Of a stretch of DNA of 64,000 nucleotides, positions 1-8,543 are shown piece by piece; the stretch's first letter is position 1; every line of letters starts with the position of its first letter. Origin of the DNA: Frankia alni ACN14a (GTDB taxonomy: Bacteria > Actinomycetota > Actinomycetes > Frankiales > Frankiaceae); the NCBI RefSeq assembly GCF_000058485.1, contig NC_008278.1, forward strand, positions 248,001 through 312,000, in the 5' to 3' direction. The notes beneath the pieces are model-generated. The model did not search any database and was not told where the DNA came from. It saw nothing but the letters and a program-made list of their open reading frames with translations. Both the position numbers and the translations under genes were made by a program.

Positions 1-1161
1 GTCGTTTCTGGCCAGCTCGAATTCCTTGAGGTCCGCGGCGTGCGCCGCCGCCATTGCGGGCGGGCTCGGCCGCAGGAGCTGGGCCCACCTGCGCCGCTGG
101 CGCAGCGACGGCCCGCGCTGGCGTGTGCGCTCGAAGCTGCGCACGACGACCGTGTGGTCCTCGATCAGAAGCCGAGGGTCGCCGTCGGACTCCCGGCGCC
201 AGCTCGTGACGGGAAGATCCATCCGGGTGAGGGGCAGGAAGACCTCGACCGCCAGACTGACGGGCTCACTCAGGGGAGTCTCCTCCTTGAGGATCTCCTC
301 TGCCTCGTCCACGACGCCGGCGGCGATCTCCTCGAAGCCGCCCGGGCGAGCCATCCGAGGAGTGCCCAGGTGCCGCACCTCGTGGTCCGCTCCGTACAGC
401 CGCGCGGACGCAAGGTGGTCCTCTGGTGACGGACCGACCGGTTGGAAGCTCAGTGAGACCACATAGGTGCGCTGGTGGCCCGGCCGGCCGACCGCGAGCT
501 GAGTCTGGTTCAGCTCGTGGGTGAGGCCCGACCGGTGCGCCTCACCGCGCAGCCACGCCTCGACCCGGACGCGTGTGCCGGGCGTGAGCACGTGCGCGCA
601 CTGCAGAAGGAACCTCGCGTGGGACGGAAGCCGGGCTGGCTCGGGCTCGCGGCTGGCCGCCCACAGGAACAGGTGCCACGCGTCGACGCAGTGGGCGGGC
701 GGGTGCGCCGGGTGGCAGGCGTCGTGGAAGGCGCGGACGACCCGCCGCGCCGGCATGTCGGCGAGCTCTTCCCGCAGCAGATCCCACAGGCCGCCGGCCT
801 CGTCGGCGACCTCCGCGGCCTCCCACTCGTCGCGCAGGCGCAGCAGCAGGTCGACGAGGACGGAGCCGGGGCGCAGGTCGTGGATGGCGTCCACCAGGCT
901 CGCGAACCCGTTCGCCAGGTACTCGCGCCTTTCCTCGAACCTGTTGTCGAGGTCGTTGAGACAGGCCTCGACGAAGCGGAACCACCAGTCTCGGGTCACG
1001 TCGGAATGAGGGATGAACACCCGCTGGCCGGAGCGCTGCTCGAAGCGGCTGATCAGCAGGTTTCGCGCCGCCGGGCTGTACAGGTCGGTGCTGGCATCCA
1101 GGCAGTTGACGACGTGGACGAGGATGTCGGACCGCAGTTTGTCGCGCTGTGAAGACGACAT
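1..1161 (-). CDS. VMAP-like (vWA-MoxR-associated) conflict-system protein, partial at window edge
   Basis: The frame is open on the complement from an ATG at 1161 to base 1, so the C-terminus lies outside the window. Residues about 1-110 form a helical region of the effector-associated-domain type (PAARNLLISRF, then LVDAIHDLRPGS). The rest resembles the VMAP C-terminal region: CAHVLTPGTRVRVEAWL, a Trp-rich HLFLWAASREPEP, and EVFLPLTRMDLPVTSWRR followed by VVVRSFERTR. In known VMAP systems such proteins carry a protease or other effector and act with vWA and MoxR-ATPase partners through EAD-EAD contacts; no vWA or MoxR gene is in view. The family call rests on remembered motifs. The ATG follows no strong ribosome-binding site. 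Confidence 0.6.
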   Translation of the reverse strand, partial: MSSSQRDKLRSDILVHVVNCLDASTDLYSPAARNLLISRFEQRSGQRVFIPHSDVTRDWWFRFVEACLNDLDNRFEERREYLANGFASLVDAIHDLRPGSVLVDLLLRLRDEWEAAEVADEAGGLWDLLREELADMPARRVVRAFHDACHPAHPPAHCVDAWHLFLWAASREPEPARLPSHARFLLQCAHVLTPGTRVRVEAWLRGEAHRSGLTHELNQTQLAVGRPGHQRTYVVSLSFQPVGPSPEDHLASARLYGADHEVRHLGTPRMARPGGFEEIAAGVVDEAEEILKEETPLSEPVSLAVEVFLPLTRMDLPVTSWRRESDGDPRLLIEDHTVVVRSFERTRQRGPSLRQRRRWAQLLRPSPPAMAAAHAADLKEFELARND

Positions 1162-1701
1162 ACCGCGTTCGGTCACGATGCCCCCGCATGGTCGCGACAC
1201 GTTCGGCGGCGCGTGGATTCTGCCACCCGAGCCGCCGACATTGCTTGGTACACCGAATGCCCTGCTTAGGGTAGCCCGCGCGGTGTCGGGTCGACGGCCC
1301 TTTCGCCGGTGCCGGAACGATGCCGATGGTCCGGGCAGGGCTGACGTGGCCGACGACATGAAAGGCAGCCGGTGCTCAGCGTCGGCCGGCCGCGTGGACG
1401 GCGCCGGCGGTGAACCGGAAGGCGACCTCCAGGACCTGGCGGCGGTTGTCGAGGAGCAGCATGCGGTCGAACACGTTCCCCGGTCGACCGAGAATGCGGC
1501 AGAAGCCGCCTGCCTCGCCGCACGGTTGCGTGCGCACCCAGCCCCCCTGCCAAGGGCATCCGGAAGCCCCGCCGCGAACGGCGCCGACCCGCACCAGGGC
1601 CGACGAATATCCGCCTATTCTCGCCCGGGTGAGCGCACTGATGCAATATGCGGCCGCAGGGCAAGCCGGCCGAGCGCACCGATCGGCCCTGTACCTGACG
1701 C
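1162..1701. other. about 540 bp with no supported gene
   Basis: Frames are open on both strands but look like GC-driven noise. One minus-strand frame ends near 1376 with a hydrophobic stretch (FDRMLLLDNRRQVLEVAF) that might be the end of a decayed gene. No start with a ribosome-binding site was found. Confidence 0.35.
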
Positions 1702-2199
1702 CTAGCGGGATTCGCCGGTCCCGAAGACCGTGTCGGTGGGGCCGTGCGGCGGGCCGACGGCCGCGGCGATGCGGGCGACCTCCAGCGCCAGCCGGGAGCC
1801 GGGCCGAAGGTCGCCCACGGCACGGGACAGCGCGCTGAGCCCGTCCGGCTCCTCGGAGAGCTGCTCCACGAGCGCGACGAACCACAGGCGCGCCACGTCG
1901 TACTCGGCCAGGTGCAGCCGACGGCCTGGCCCGAGGCGTCGGGCGATCCTGTCCTGCAGTAGCCGCCGTGCCGCCATGCCGGCGAACCCGGGCGCCGCGT
2001 CGAGGATGTCCACCAGACGGCCGAGATGTCGGTCGTCTCGGTCGTCTCGGTCGGGAGAGTCGGCTGGCTCCCCCGACCGTGCGCCTACGACGTGGTTTTC
2101 GCCGGGCTCCGCATCCGGCCGGAGCATCCGGAACCCCCTCCAGCGTGAGAAGTCGACGAATGCGCAAGTGTCCGCCGCATGCCGCTGAAGATGCAACAC
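1702..2199 (-). CDS. small protein or gene fragment with an effector-associated domain (EAD2-like)
   Basis: Encodes up to 165 aa. The C-terminal 90 residues (LVDILDAAPGFAG, AARRLLQDRIARRLG, then LSRAVGDLRPGSRLALEV) follow the same pattern as the N-terminus of the VMAP-like protein at complement 1-1161 (PAARNLLISRF, LVDAIHDLRPGS). EADs are death-like adaptor domains that bring effectors together with sensor proteins in ternary conflict systems. The first 60 residues are low-complexity and the true start may lie downstream of 2199, for example the ATG near 2127. It is either a stand-alone EAD adaptor or the surviving piece of a larger gene; the CobW scrap just upstream on the same strand favours a rearranged locus. 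Confidence 0.45.
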   Translation of the reverse strand: MLHLQRHAADTCAFVDFSRWRGFRMLRPDAEPGENHVVGARSGEPADSPDRDDRDDRHLGRLVDILDAAPGFAGMAARRLLQDRIARRLGPGRRLHLAEYDVARLWFVALVEQLSEEPDGLSALSRAVGDLRPGSRLALEVARIAAAVGPPHGPTDTVFGTGESR

Positions 2200-2290
2200 G
2201 CGCGGGACGGGTCATGGAGCCGCCGATGAGACCGGTTCCGAGTTGGCCGACGTCGGTCCGAGCGTGGCGCCCGGGGTACGGACCGGGCTC

Positions 2291-2450
2291 GACAGTGTCG
2301 AAGTAGGCGGCGGCGTCGACCACGTCGACGAGTCCACCGGGGCGCACGCGGTCCCCGGTGCTGAACCGGATGGGCCTGGCGAGGTGCGCCGGGTCGGCCA
2401 CGCCGCTGGCCTCCACGATCACCGCGTCCAGCCGCAACCGCGGATGGTTC
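2291..2450 (-). pseudogene. 160-bp CobW/COG0523 gene fragment, duplicate of 39091-39250
   Basis: Aligns without gaps to 39091-39250 inside the intact CobW-like gene, with 8 mismatches in 160 bases by eye (about 95%). It encodes the segment after the GTPase switch (DAVIVEASGVADP, then GLVDVVDAAAYFDTV). Similarity stops abruptly at both ends and no Walker A or CxCC motif remains, so this is a dead fragment on the same strand as the full gene. Confidence 0.85.
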
Positions 2451-2646
2451 GGCTGGCTCAGCGGCCGCAGGCTCCGCGACGGGCGATCCCGACCGACCCG
2501 GACGTTCTCGCGGCGATACGGGCGCAGTCAGTAGGGACTCGGCGGTTAACGCGCGGCGCGAAGCCGTTCGTGCCCGGTGGGCCGTTGTGGGTACCACGGG
2601 TGGACGCAGATCATTCCTCCGAAGTGGACCGCTCCAGCAACGCGGC

Positions 2647-2674
2647 GATACCGGGTAGGATTCCTTCCGGTATC
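2647..2674. promoter_or_regulatory. dyad upstream of the nuclease-pseudokinase operon
   Basis: Perfect 8-bp arms GATACCGG and CCGGTATC separated by 12 bases, 33 bp before the GTG start at 2708. A strong AGGAGG ribosome-binding site lies between (about 2691-2696). The position suits an operator for the three-gene operon; a small attenuator hairpin is also possible. Confidence 0.4.
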
Positions 2675-2707
2675 CAACTCCGCTGACCCGAGGAGGAACG
2701 ATCCGAC

Positions 2708-4165
2708 GTGCCAGGCCCGCGGCGGGATCCGATCGTGGTCAACTTCCGCGCTCACGAGCTGAATACCGGCAGCGAGGAGGGGGCCCGGGGCGATTTCGAG
2801 ATGATGATCGCCCAGCTTGTGGATGCCCTGCATCCCGGCGCCCGGCGGATAAGCCCCAACCCCGGGGACGGCGGCATCGACGTCTTTCTCGGTCGGCTCG
2901 ACGACGGGATCATCGTCTGGCAGTCGAAGTACTTCATGCCGCGGGTCGTGGGGAAGCATCGCCGCCAGATCGAGGAGTCTTTTGCCTCGGCGCAGAAGAA
3001 TGCCCGAGCATCCGGCTATCGGATCGACGAGTGGATACTGTGCATCCCCAGCTCCATGGATCATCCCACCACCCTGTGGTGGGACGGTTGGAAACGCACC
3101 CGGCAAGCTGAGACGTCGACGAAGATCTGCAGCTGGGACGAGACCGGGCTCCGGAGCCGACTCGCCCGGCCGGAGGCGGCCGCGGTGGTCGCGGCGTTCT
3201 ACCCGCAGCCCGGCGGGTCGCCGCGGCCGTCTGCCGAGCAGTTCGGGATCGCCGTCCCGTCCGCGGATCTCGGACCAGGCGGGTCGGCGGCTCCCGGCCC
3301 GGTCGATCAGCAGCCTCGGGGCGGCGAGACGATCCGGATCGCCGGCCGCAACTGCCTGCTGCAGGGTGATCCGCAGCAGTGGCGTGGCGGCGATGCCTGG
3401 GTCCTGCGGACAGGAGCGGCCACGGTCATGGCCACGCCGCCCCGCCCAGCCTGGTTCCGACAGGTACTGATCCGGCGGCCGGATTCGGCTGCGGATGCCC
3501 ACGTGGCGGCGATCGACACCCAGCTACGCCTACTCGACCGGATCGGCGGCCGGCACGGCCTGCCCCGGCTGATCGAGGGCCGGGTGAGCTCGGCGGAGGC
3601 CGCCGTCCTCTCGGCCCGGCCGGCGGGCCGAACCTGGCGGGAGGTGTTCGGCCCGGTGGACCCGACCCGAGCCCGCCCGCTGGACCAGGTGACCGCCGTC
3701 GGTCTGCTGACCGTCGTCGAGCGGGTGGCCGATGTCCTGACCAGGCTGCACGACGCCGGGCACAGTCATCGGGCCCTGACGCCGGACGGGGTGATCCTCA
3801 CCACCCCGAGGGGCACCCCCACCCTGCGTGACCTCGGCCTGGTCGGCGTCCGTCGTCGGCCCGGGGAGGGACCTGCCGAGTACCGCGCACCGGAGCAGGA
3901 GCGTCTCGGGTTCCACCGCCCCGAGGTCGGATTCCGCACCGACGTCCACCGGCTGGCCGCCATGGCCTACCACTGTCTGACGGGACGGCCGGCCGGTGGG
4001 CTGCCTGCCCCGCTGCGCGCCTTCGGGTTCGACGTGCCGGCCGAACTGGACGAGGTTCTCCTCGCCGCCCTCGACTCCGATCCGGACCGGCGACCCGGCC
4101 GGCCGGGCCTGCTCATTCCCGCGCTGCGCGCCGGCACGGACCATCTCGCTCGGGCCGGGCACTGA
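2708..4165 (+). CDS. Mrr-like PD-(D/E)XK nuclease fused to a degenerate Ser/Thr kinase domain
   Basis: 485 aa. Residues 1-160 look like a restriction-endonuclease fold: GGID with Asp58, then an Mrr-style QxK (Gln72-Ser-Lys74). Residues about 260-480 follow a protein-kinase layout, but the HRD catalytic Asp is replaced (HRAL, Ala356) and DFG reads DLG (Asp375), while APEQ and the following Asp-Val (RTDVHRL) remain. Phosphotransfer is therefore unlikely, and the domain probably binds a ligand or partner. The GTG start has AGGAGG 11 bases upstream. The stop overlaps the next ATG by one base, so the helicase at 4165 is translationally coupled. The order nuclease-kinase recalls PglW of phage-growth-limitation systems, but the nuclease part here looks Mrr-like rather than NERD. 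Predicted role: DNA-targeting defence effector or regulator. Confidence 0.7.
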   Translation: MPGPRRDPIVVNFRAHELNTGSEEGARGDFEMMIAQLVDALHPGARRISPNPGDGGIDVFLGRLDDGIIVWQSKYFMPRVVGKHRRQIEESFASAQKNARASGYRIDEWILCIPSSMDHPTTLWWDGWKRTRQAETSTKICSWDETGLRSRLARPEAAAVVAAFYPQPGGSPRPSAEQFGIAVPSADLGPGGSAAPGPVDQQPRGGETIRIAGRNCLLQGDPQQWRGGDAWVLRTGAATVMATPPRPAWFRQVLIRRPDSAADAHVAAIDTQLRLLDRIGGRHGLPRLIEGRVSSAEAAVLSARPAGRTWREVFGPVDPTRARPLDQVTAVGLLTVVERVADVLTRLHDAGHSHRALTPDGVILTTPRGTPTLRDLGLVGVRRRPGEGPAEYRAPEQERLGFHRPEVGFRTDVHRLAAMAYHCLTGRPAGGLPAPLRAFGFDVPAELDEVLLAALDSDPDRRPGRPGLLIPALRAGTDHLARAGH

Positions 4166-7155
4166 TGGCCACAGCCCCGATCACCCTGCCCGGCGGGATC
4201 GCCCTCGCACCGAGCGCGCGGGTGACTGAGCAACTGGCCGGCGCCCGCGTCCAGGGCAACGAGGATCTCGACCCTGAACGCTTCGTCGACCAACTCCGGC
4301 GGATGTCCGGCACCGGCGTTCCGGTCCGCCTGGAGACGGACCGGAACAACTCGACGACGTTTCGCGTCTACACCGACACCCACGTCGCGCTGCTACGACC
4401 GACGAACCGCGATGACGGATACATCGTGACCCACGTCGCCCGGTGGGGCTTCCGGGATCACCGGAGTCTCGCCCAGGGCTTTCTGCGCGTTCACTGCCCG
4501 CAATGGTCCCTCTATCCGCACGTCAGATACATCGGGGCTGGTCACCGCAGCTATTCCGGTGTCCTGGGCAAGGCCTGGGCGGCGCTGGCGACGTCGGCGG
4601 CGGCGTCCGCCCGGGTGCCCGCTCGACACCTCGACTTTCTCGACACGGTCGAACGGATCATCATGCGGACTCGGGATCTGGAGCGGGAACGGCTCGCCGC
4701 CACACCGTTTCTCTACCGGGCCCGGCGGGCGACCCGTGAACAGCGGTACTCAGCCCGCGGCGTGTACGAGTTCCGGTTGGCCGAGACGTACCAGATCTCG
4801 GAGGGCGCGCAGGTTCAGGTCAACGACGACCGGGAACTACGCGGCGTGGTCCTGCGCAGCGAGAACCTCGACGTGACGGTTCGGTTCGACGGCATTCCCG
4901 ACTTCGCCCGCATCCCGGCGCAGGGCGCGCTGACGGTTCTTCCGAGCGATGTCGTCTACAAGGCTCAGCTCGGCGCGGTCGCCGCCCTGCGGGATGGGGA
5001 GGCGACCAGTCCCCGCCTGCTGGCGACCCTGGCGGAGCACCGAATTCTGCGGCCGTCCCAACCCGACCGGTCGGCGATTCCGAGCCGCCCGCTGGACGGC
5101 GGCCAGCTCGAGGCCTACCAGCGGGCGCTGGGAGAACCGGACCTGCTGCTCGTGCTCGGCCCCCCGGGCACCGGGAAGACCTGGACCATCACCGAGATCG
5201 CCGTCGCCGAGGCGGCAGCCGCCCGGGCCGGCGCCGGGGGCCCGCGGCGCATCCTGGTCACCTCGCAGAGCAATCGGGCCGTCGACAACGTCCTGGCAGG
5301 TCTGGCCGACCTGCTGCGCTGCGTGCGGGTCGGCAACCCGGAGGCGCTGACCGGCCCGGCCCGCGAACTCACCGCCGAGGTCCAGGTGGAGGAGTTGAAG
5401 GACAACCTCCTGCGGTATACGGAACCGATCGTCTCGGCGCTGGAGCCGTTTTCCGGGGCGGGGGGCACCGGCGATGCCGCCGGGGTCCAGTTGGCGCTGC
5501 TGCGCACGCAGATCGGCGCCGCGCAGCAGTCCGACGTGGTCGTCCGGAGCCGGGATGCCGAGCTGGACGACATCTCCCGGCGGGTCCGAGCCCCACTCGA
5601 ACCGCAGATTGCGGCGGCCCAGACCACGGTCGAGCGGCTGGCGGCGGAGGCGGCGAGGAGGCAGGAACGTCACACCCGGGCCCGGCTGCGGCACTCCAAG
5701 GCGGCCGGCCGACGCGTTCCCGGCTGGTGGGCGGCGATTCACCGTCGAGGTGTCGCCCGACGCCAGCGGGCCCTGCAGGCCGCGCAGGTCCGGGTCGACG
5801 AGGCGGAGCAGGAACTCGCCGCCGCCCGGTCCGATCGCGACGGCGTGCTGGCACAGATCACGATGCTTGTCGCCCGGGACAGCGTCGGTTCCCGGCTGCT
5901 GGCGGAGCGGGAGTACGCCTGGGGTGACCGTGAACGCGCGCTCACCCAGGCGGCGCGGGCCGCGGAGCCGCTGCGCGCGAGGCTGGAGCTGGCGGGCTGC
6001 GGCTCCGGCTTTCCCGACGGGGAGGCCGACGACGTCGCTGGCTGGGAACGGCGCGAACAGGGCCTCCTCGACGCTGTCGGTCTCGCCCGCACCCGGGCAT
6101 CCCTGCTGGCCGACTGGCGGGGCCGGGTCCCCACCGCGGACGAGGAGCTCAAGCACGAACTTGTCGGCTACGCCGACGTCATCGCCGCGACCTGTATCGG
6201 TGTCTCGACGAAGAAGCTGCTGACCGGGCTGTCCTTCGATCTCGCCATCGTCGACGAGGCGGGTCAGATCGCCCTGCCCGACCTGCTCGTCCCCCTGGTC
6301 CGGGCCCGCCGGGCGGTGCTCGTCGGCGATCACCATCAGCTTCCCCCGTACCTGGACAGCGAGGTCGCCCGGTGGGCGAAGGGGCTCGCTCCGGGCGCGG
6401 AACTGTCCGCCCCGGTGATCAGTGAGACTCGGGACATCGTCGAGCGCAGCGAGTTCGAGCGGCTTTTCGAGCGGCTCGGCGCGGAGCACGGGGTGACCCT
6501 GACGACCCAACGCCGCATGCCCGCGACCGTGGCGACGTTCATCTCGCATTCCTTCTACGGCGGTGTGCTCACCACCGAGCATCCCGGAACCGGGCCCGAT
6601 CCGCTGTTCACCAGTCCGTTGGCGTTTGTGGACACCTCCGATCGGCCGCCCCGGGAACGGCAGGAAAGCCGCGCCGGCACGAACGGCGGCATCAGCAACC
6701 GGCTGGAGGCGAACCTCATCGCCACCCTGGTCGCCCGCTACGCCGGCCACCATCGCGACTGGGCGGTGATCGTTCCGTATCGGGAGCAGGTTCAGCTCCT
6801 GCGGCGCACACTCATCTCCAGGCTGGGCGGGCCGGGAAACGTCGAGGACAACATCGGCACCGTGGACGCGTTCCAGGGCAACGAGCGAGATCTGATCATC
6901 TATGGGTTCACTCGCAGCAACCGGACCGGATCGGTCGGATTCCTGAGCGAACTGCGCCGCCTCAACGTCGCGATGAGCCGTACCCGCCGGCAGCTCGTCC
7001 TCGTCGGAGATCTGGACACGCTTGGCAGCTCCACCGACGCCGGCTTCGCGAAGCTCATCGTGGAGCTGAGAACAGCCCTGTCTGCGGTGGGGGACCTGCG
7101 CGGCTCCCGGGAGATCGAGGCACGCCTGCGCGGAACCGTCGAGGAACCGCGGTGA
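4165..7155 (+). CDS. UPF1/Dna2-like superfamily 1 helicase
   Basis: 996 aa. An N-terminal domain of about 330 residues precedes the helicase core: Walker A GPPGTGKT at 332-339, motif Ia region TSQSNRAVDNVL, Walker B DEAG at 697-700, motif III GDHHQLPP, motif V TVDAFQGNERD and motif VI LNVAMSRTRRQ. Between motifs Ia and II lies an insertion rich in Arg, Ala, Glu and Gln, roughly residues 440-660, which looks coiled-coil. This pattern is typical of 5'-3' SF1B helicases in defence loci. It starts one base inside the stop of the nuclease-pseudokinase gene and ends with a GTGA overlap onto the next gene, so the three products probably form one complex or pathway. Confidence 0.85.
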   Translation: MATAPITLPGGIALAPSARVTEQLAGARVQGNEDLDPERFVDQLRRMSGTGVPVRLETDRNNSTTFRVYTDTHVALLRPTNRDDGYIVTHVARWGFRDHRSLAQGFLRVHCPQWSLYPHVRYIGAGHRSYSGVLGKAWAALATSAAASARVPARHLDFLDTVERIIMRTRDLERERLAATPFLYRARRATREQRYSARGVYEFRLAETYQISEGAQVQVNDDRELRGVVLRSENLDVTVRFDGIPDFARIPAQGALTVLPSDVVYKAQLGAVAALRDGEATSPRLLATLAEHRILRPSQPDRSAIPSRPLDGGQLEAYQRALGEPDLLLVLGPPGTGKTWTITEIAVAEAAAARAGAGGPRRILVTSQSNRAVDNVLAGLADLLRCVRVGNPEALTGPARELTAEVQVEELKDNLLRYTEPIVSALEPFSGAGGTGDAAGVQLALLRTQIGAAQQSDVVVRSRDAELDDISRRVRAPLEPQIAAAQTTVERLAAEAARRQERHTRARLRHSKAAGRRVPGWWAAIHRRGVARRQRALQAAQVRVDEAEQELAAARSDRDGVLAQITMLVARDSVGSRLLAEREYAWGDRERALTQAARAAEPLRARLELAGCGSGFPDGEADDVAGWERREQGLLDAVGLARTRASLLADWRGRVPTADEELKHELVGYADVIAATCIGVSTKKLLTGLSFDLAIVDEAGQIALPDLLVPLVRARRAVLVGDHHQLPPYLDSEVARWAKGLAPGAELSAPVISETRDIVERSEFERLFERLGAEHGVTLTTQRRMPATVATFISHSFYGGVLTTEHPGTGPDPLFTSPLAFVDTSDRPPRERQESRAGTNGGISNRLEANLIATLVARYAGHHRDWAVIVPYREQVQLLRRTLISRLGGPGNVEDNIGTVDAFQGNERDLIIYGFTRSNRTGSVGFLSELRRLNVAMSRTRRQLVLVGDLDTLGSSTDAGFAKLIVELRTALSAVGDLRGSREIEARLRGTVEEPR

Positions 7156-8381
7156 GCCGCCCCCCGGCCGGCGCCGCCCCGGCGGGCAGCGCCGCCCCGG
7201 CGGGAGGCGCCGGCGACTGGCTGCTGTTTCCCGCCTTTCGGGCCCTCGAGCTGACCATGGCGATGCCGGAGATCCGTCCACTGCGGATCTTCTCGGTCCG
7301 CTGGCCGCTCTGGCAGGTGGAGGTTCAGGCCACGTTCGAGGACAGCCAGCCCTTCGACGTCGTCGACCACTATCTGTTGCGGGGGGTCGTCGAAGGCCGG
7401 TTGCAGACGCAGGACGAGCTCGCCCGCTTCTTCGGACTGTCCGGATCACTCGTGGCCCGAGGGATCGAGCATCTCCTCCACATCGGTCATCTCCAACGGG
7501 ACGGCCGCGACGCAGGAGTGCTGTGGCCCACCGAGCTGGGCGGCGCCTCGGTCCGGGACGGGGTTCGCTACGTGCTGAAGGAGAGCCGCCAGCTTCTGCT
7601 TTTCGACGCGTTCACCCACCGCCCCTTCCCGCGGGCGTACTACGACGGCTCGGTGCGCATCGTGCCGGACGGCGAGGGGAACCCCGGTGACCGGCGTGAT
7701 CGGTTCAGGCCGCTGACGTCCCCACGGCCGTTCGAGTTCGACGATGCGGTGCGGGCGGTGGGCTCGCGGCCGGACCGGGACCGGTTCAACGTGCCGCGCC
7801 GCCTGCGGAATCTGCACCCGGTGAGCAACGCCCCAGCCTGGCTGCCGGCCCATCTCGTCCTGGCCGACGGGGCGACGGTGCTGGCCTTCACCCAGGCTGC
7901 CCAGGACCGGGACCGGTTCCTCGAGGAGCTGTGCCGCCACGCGCCACAGGTGGTGCACACCCTCGTGGGTGAGCGCGGCGCCGAACCACGTCAGATCTGG
8001 GTGGAATGGCTGCGTGCTCAGGGATTGGGCCAGGCGGTACTGACCAACCTGCCGAACGGGGTGTGGCGGGCGACGCTGCCGTCCCAGACGTTCGGCCCAG
8101 CGGCCCGGCAACCGTATTACCGGCTTGGCTCCTTCCAGGTGAAGGACACCTACTTTCTGCAGTTGTGGTGCGACGACGAGCAGACGCGGGCGACGGCGGT
8201 GCGCAGCCGCGCCCTGGCCATCTCCCGCCGGTACGGGCTCGGCCGGGCAGAGTTCGAGGACTCGGTCGCCACCGTGGCGAACCTGCTGGAGGTGCTGGTC
8301 CCCACCTTCGACGAGCTGCTCGAGTACGCCGCGGAGTCGGGCACTCCCGCGCAGCTTCGGGCGCTGGAGGCACTGCGATAG
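7152..8381 (+). CDS. winged-helix-containing protein of unknown function, third gene of the nuclease/helicase operon
   Basis: 409 aa from a GTG that overlaps the helicase stop (GTGA). The first 25 residues are an Ala/Pro/Gly linker. Residues about 70-140 look like a winged helix (TQDELARFFGLSGSLVARGI, then WPTELGGASVRDG). Then comes LLFDAFTHRPFPRAYY, a layout seen in proteins that accompany helicases in conflict islands. The remaining 250 residues (ending VPTFDELLEYAAESG) matched no family I know. No nuclease, methylase or membrane motif is visible. A DNA-binding adaptor or specificity subunit for the helicase is an inference from the overlap alone. Confidence 0.6.
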   Translation: MSRPPAGAAPAGSAAPAGGAGDWLLFPAFRALELTMAMPEIRPLRIFSVRWPLWQVEVQATFEDSQPFDVVDHYLLRGVVEGRLQTQDELARFFGLSGSLVARGIEHLLHIGHLQRDGRDAGVLWPTELGGASVRDGVRYVLKESRQLLLFDAFTHRPFPRAYYDGSVRIVPDGEGNPGDRRDRFRPLTSPRPFEFDDAVRAVGSRPDRDRFNVPRRLRNLHPVSNAPAWLPAHLVLADGATVLAFTQAAQDRDRFLEELCRHAPQVVHTLVGERGAEPRQIWVEWLRAQGLGQAVLTNLPNGVWRATLPSQTFGPAARQPYYRLGSFQVKDTYFLQLWCDDEQTRATAVRSRALAISRRYGLGRAEFEDSVATVANLLEVLVPTFDELLEYAAESGTPAQLRALEALR

Positions 8382-8394
8382 TCACCCGCTGGCT

Positions 8395-8412
8395 TGTGAA
8401 CTGAATTCACAG
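8395..8412. promoter_or_regulatory. dyad operator upstream of drmD, shared with drmA
   Basis: The sequence tgtgaactgaattcacag contains a perfect TGTGAA-N5-TTCACA inverted repeat. A near copy (14 of 18 positions equal) lies upstream of drmA at 25352-25369. A TAGACT -10-like hexamer follows at 8418-8423. It probably binds one regulator controlling both DISARM halves; the regulator is not identified. Confidence 0.5.
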
Positions 8413-8543
8413 TCGCTAGACTCTCGTTGGATGTCTGGTTGGTCGGGGATGTGTGGGTGTCCGACGTTGGCGGGCAGCCGCAGGCGCGAGGGGTGGCTCG
8501 GTGTCCTGCCAGAATGATCGGGCTGTCCGTGAGGGGGATGAGG

